Shown in pieces: positions 60,206 through 64,000 of a stretch of DNA of 64,000 nucleotides. Numbering within the stretch: the first letter of the stretch is position 1; every line of letters begins with the position of its first letter. The notes beneath the pieces are model-generated. The model was not told the DNA's origin, made no database searches, and was given only the letters and a program-made list of their open reading frames with translations. The stretch comes from Sordaria brevicollis (Eukaryota > Ascomycota > Sordariomycetes > Sordariales > Sordariaceae): assembly GCA_033439795.1 (NCBI GenBank), contig JAUTDP010000002.1, positions 4,278,001 through 4,342,000 of the forward strand. Direction: 5' to 3'. The translations under genes were made by a program, and so were the position numbers.

Positions 60206-63200
60206 ATGGATTCTCGGGATTGGACCCAGGCAAGTTGTCTTCCTCCTCGCTGCATCCTATCCCTTCCAGCCCATAGCATACAAGTAGAAAGGGAACATGA
60301 TCTCTGGCTAACTCAAAGGAAAACAGCTGGGCTGTGTTGCCTACCCGTCACCAATCCACCCAGATTACCACGCCGGACCCCCGTCGACGATAGCCTTCGA
60401 CAACCAAGATGAGCTGCTCTGGATCGGCACCCAAAAGGGCTTCGCCGGCTCCTTCATCGGCCGCGAGCTGAAGCGATTCACGGCCTTCCGAATCCACCCC
60501 GAGACCGACGGCCCCCTCCGCCAGTTCCTCTTCGTCGACAAGGGTGTCATCTTCCTCGGCAGCCGGAGCGTCTACATGGCCGCCCGCAGCGGCGTGCCCA
60601 TCTGGAGCATCCGCCACGAGTCCATGCAGGATCTGCGCGCCATGTCCTTTACCAGCAAGGGCACGTCCGAGATCCTTGTGGCCGGGTGGCAGAACAAGAT
60701 GCTGGTTATCGACGTCAACAAGGGCGAGGTCGTGAAAGAGCTGCCCACGCAGGACCATTATTCGTTCCTAAAGATGAGCCGGTACATCTGCGCGGCCACG
60801 AACAAGGGCACCGTCAACATCTTGGATCCTATAAACTTTACGATCAAAAAGCAATGGCAGGCGCATGGAGCGTTTATCAACGACCTGGACACGTCCAACG
60901 ACTTTATTGTTACCTGCGGCGGCTCCCACAGGCAGACGCACAACACGCCGGCGATCCTGGACCCTTATGTGAAGGTGTTCGACTTGAAGAACATGAGTGC
61001 TATGAACCCGGTTCCGTTTGCGCCGCTGGCTGCTCACGTCAGGATGCACCCGAGGATGCTGACGACGGCTATCGTCGTCAACCAGGCGGGCCAGATCCAT
61101 GTGACGGATCTGTTGAATCCTAGTAACAGCCAGGTCTGCTACACGCAGCCGGCGGGCGTCGTTTTGCACTTTGATGTGTCGAGAACGGGTGAGGGCAAGG
61201 CGTTGGCGGATAACAAGCACAACACCTACATCTGGGGCTCGCCGAACAAGATCCAGTTTACCGAGATCGGGATACCGCCAAGGTTGCCAGATCCTCCGCA
61301 ACCGTCGTTGTTGCCGCCTGATCCAGATATGGCGGATGAATTACCCTTGAGCCGTATTGGTCTGCCGTTCTATCGCGAGCAGCTGTTCTCGGCGCTGCCA
61401 CCGGATATTATATCTGATGTGGGAGCGCCGCCGCAGCAGATTGATCCGAATATTCTAAGCACCTTGACGAAAACCGAATGGGGATATATTGGTCCCAACA
61501 AGACGGGCTTGCAGAGGAATCAGTATGTGGACACGAGGTCGACGATGAAGAGTTCGAATACGATACGAGCACCGAAATTCTTGAGTGAGAAGGCGCGCGA
61601 GTCTCAGACGGGCTCGGAAGATAACACACATGCTACTACACCCGAGACTGTGACTCCAAACAATGATCACTGGAGTCTGAGGCCGGAGGCGCCGCCCGAG
61701 TATAGGATATGCGAGATTAAGTACAGCAAGTTTGGCGTGGATGATTTTGACTTTGGCTTCTTCAACAACACGCAATACCCTGGCTTGGAGAACAACATAA
61801 CAAACTCCTACGCCAACTCCCTACTGCAGGTCATGCACTACACCCCTCTGTTGCGAAACATGGCACTTCAGCACGCTGCTACCGCCTGTCTGGCTGATCC
61901 GTGTCTGTTGTGCGAGCTGGGATATGTTTTCGACATGCTGCAGAAAGGTGAAGGGCCTTCTTGCCATGCTACCAACATGCTCAGAGCTCTTAATCACACC
62001 AACAACGCCTCCGTCAGCGGTGTTCTTGAGGAGAACGCCAAAGACAAGAACCCTAGCACGCTGGTCAAGAACCTCACCATGTTCCTTTTTGACAAGATTA
62101 GCCAGGATTATAAGGGTACTCCTCCGATTTCTACCGAACTCGAGAGGACGCTCTTCAAGCTCAACCACCCTCCCAATCCTCTGGATCTGATCAAAAGACT
62201 GCTAGAGACCGACGCCAGGTACCAGATCAAATGTATGCACTGCCAACACGTTAGCCCCAGGGCGGCAACAACATTCGTCAACAAGCTCTCCTACCCGGCA
62301 GCGAAGCCGAGCATCCGCGGCATGAAGGCGCAACGCATCACCTTCTCGCAAGTGCTCAAGGCCGGTCTCGAGAACGAGGCTGTCAACAAAGGATATTGCA
62401 CCAAGTGCCAACGATACCAGAATCTTGACCAGCGCAAGATCATCTTTAACATCCCGGCTGTCTTGGCGCTGTGCACGGAGATCACCACTGCGGAGCACCG
62501 CAAGTTGTGGTCTACCCCCGGATGGCTGCCTGAGGAGATTGGTATCATTGTTGATCAGGGTCATGTATACTGCTATGAAGGGGACGATCTCAAACTGCAT
62601 CTCAACAGGGGGATACATAATATTACTGTGTATTCGCTCGTGGGTACGGTGGTTAATGTTGAAACCAAGTCACCCCAGAAGAGTCACTTGGTGGCCACCG
62701 TTAACGTTGGGCGCGCGGAGCCGGAATCTAAGGAGGATCGCTGGCACTTGTTCAACGATTTCTCGGTGCGGAGCATTTCCAAGGTTGAGGCGCTTACCTT
62801 CAACGCCGCTTGGAAGATGCCGGTCGTACTCATGTTCCAGGTCAAGGCGGCCAACCATCGGTTCAACATGGACTGGAAGACACGGTTGGACACGTCGGTT
62901 CTGTTCAGGGATAACAACCCTCACGCCCTCAAGACGTACGAAATACTCGACCGGGAGAAGGAGGATCTTCCCGGCCCCGAGACTGTCATTGCGATTGATA
63001 CGGAGTTTATTCGACTTAAGGAGAGAGAGATCCATATCGACGAAGACGGGAAATCGAAGACTATCAGACCGATTTCGCATGCTATTGCGCGTGCCTCCGT
63101 TGTTCGAGGACAAGGACCCAGAGAGGGGGTGGCGTTCATTGACGATTACATCCACATCAAGGAGACCATTGTCGATTATCTTACTGAATGGTCCGGTATC

Positions 63201-64000
63201 ACGCCCACCGACCTGGACCCCGTCAATTCTCAGCGGAATCTAGTGTCCCCCAAGACCGCCTACAAGAAACTCTGGGTTCTCGTCAACCTGGGCTGCAAGT
63301 TCCTCGGCCACGGCCTCAGCCAAGACTTCCGCGTCATCAATATCCAAGTGCCTAGGAATCAGGTTATCGATACGTCCATCATCTTCATGAAGCCGCCCTC
63401 GCAGCGCAAGATCTCGCTCGCCTTCCTGGCCTGGTACCTCCTGAAGGAGGACATCCAGCAAAACACGCACGACTCCATCGAAGACGCGCAAACGGCGCTG
63501 AAGCTGTACCGCAAATACGAAGAGTTTATGGCAAACGGAAGTTTCCACGATGAGCTGGAGGCGCTTTACAAAAAGGGCAAGACGCTCAACTTCAAGCCGC
63601 CACGGATTTCCCTGGGTGCGAACAAGGATGGAGCAGCTGGGTTCGGGATAGTGAGTCGCGTTGGTACCCCGCCTGTTCCTGTGCCAGGGACGGTAGAGGG
63701 ATCATCATCGTTTGAGATTTCTACAGCCTCGGGCTCAACAGCAGCCGGCAGCAGCACGGTCCTCTCCGCCACCGGCGGCGTCGGAGGAACCGCAAGCGCA
63801 AGTAGTAGTATGCCTTCTACGCCTGTTAGGAAACCTATTGGCTTGGGGGGGCCGTTTACCGTTGTTGCTAAACCGGGGTCGTCAGTTGCTGGCGGTGATG
63901 CCGCTGGCTCTGGTGCTGCTGGCACAACGACAGGAACAGGGACAACGACTGCACCAGGATATGGTGGCTACGGCACAGATGGCGCGTATTGGGGCGGACC
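60206..64000 (+). CDS. pan2: PAN2, catalytic subunit of the Pan2-Pan3 deadenylase (cut by the window end)
   Basis: Exon 1 (60206-60229) encodes MDSRDWTQ. A 97-bp intron with a GC donor (CAG|GCAAGT) and branch GCTAAC follows. Exon 2 runs open from 60327 to the window edge, giving 1232 visible residues. In order: an N-terminal WD40 region (LLWIGTQKGFAGSFIGREL to about 330); a linker; a ubiquitin-hydrolase-like pseudoenzyme domain (NSYANSLLQVMHYTPLLRN near 535, with Cys pairs CMHC and CTKC); and a DEDD 3' exonuclease domain with IAIDTEFIRL (about 897) and HDSIEDAQTALKLYRKY (about 1060). A Gly/Thr/Ser-rich tail follows. Pan2 with Pan3 trims poly(A) tails in the cytoplasm. The stop lies beyond the window. 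Confidence 0.96.

Noticed and set aside
1..64000. CRISPR array, bacterial operon, plasmid or viral features
   Set aside because: No spaced direct repeats of CRISPR type, no ribosome-binding-site-led operons and no viral genes were seen. Spliced eukaryotic genes fill the window.

Overview
The window looks like nuclear DNA from a filamentous ascomycete, most likely Neurospora or a close relative in the Sordariales. Genes carry short GT-AG introns (about 50-390 bp), often with a CTAAC/CTGAC-like branch point close to the 3' splice site. Intergenic DNA holds long leaders, and one DNA transposon is decayed in a TpA-rich way that resembles repeat-induced point mutation. The protein set is typical of Pezizomycotina: Nup98-96, an epsin, a MYST acetyltransferase with a PHD finger, Sup35 with a Q/G/Y-rich prion-like domain, and PAN2. 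No bacterial, viral, plasmid, CRISPR or rRNA features were seen, and no convincing tRNA.

Layout, left to right. 0.4-7.3 kb: a SNF2-family helicase (-) and an F-box/beta-propeller protein (-) whose reading frame is broken at a G/C homopolymer. 7.76-8.98 kb: a 1.23-kb non-autonomous Tc1/mariner/pogo-type relic with terminal inverted repeats and a TA target duplication. 9.7-15.6 kb: the Nup98-Nup96 precursor (-). 17.7-19.8 kb: epsin (-) with a very long ATG-free leader. 22.8-26.6 kb: a Sas3/Mst2-like MYST acetyltransferase (-). 27.55-28.09 kb: a five-exon gene for the complex I subunit NDUFA1/MWFE (+) that needs a 4-nt microexon. 28.3-31.3 kb: NCS6/CTU1 (-) divergent from ribosomal protein eL8 (+). 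34.1-34.9 kb: a beta-carbonic anhydrase (+). 36.9-38.5 kb: an ornithine-cyclodeaminase/mu-crystallin family protein (+), whose frame continues past two UAG codons to 39.1 kb. 39.5-40.0 kb: a small membrane protein (-). 40.8-42.8 kb: Bfr2/AATF (-), divergent from the complex I Fe-S assembly factor Ind1 (+, 43.2-44.6 kb). 44.8-46.9 kb: a Yrb30-like RanGTP-binding protein (-), divergent from SUP35/eRF3 (+, 47.9-50.2 kb). 51.1-52.8 kb: a short-chain dehydrogenase (+). 57.8-58.9 kb: a mitochondrial oxoglutarate/malate-type carrier (+), probably with a long spliced leader starting near 56.2 kb. 60.2 kb to the window end: PAN2 (+), cut by the edge.

These are mostly housekeeping genes: nuclear transport (Nup98-96, Yrb30), translation (eL8, Bfr2, Ncs6, Sup35), mRNA decay (Pan2), mitochondria (NDUFA1, Ind1, carrier) and chromatin (SNF2, MYST). 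I see no gene cluster that forms a new pathway. The observations most worth following are at RNA level: the double in-frame UAG extension of the cyclodeaminase-like gene, the 4-nt microexon of NDUFA1, a skippable 48-nt exon inside the PHD finger of the acetyltransferase, intron retention that would release the Sup35 prion-like domain alone, and long ATG-free leaders. Splice sites were assigned by eye from frame, phase and protein continuity; no transcript data were available.
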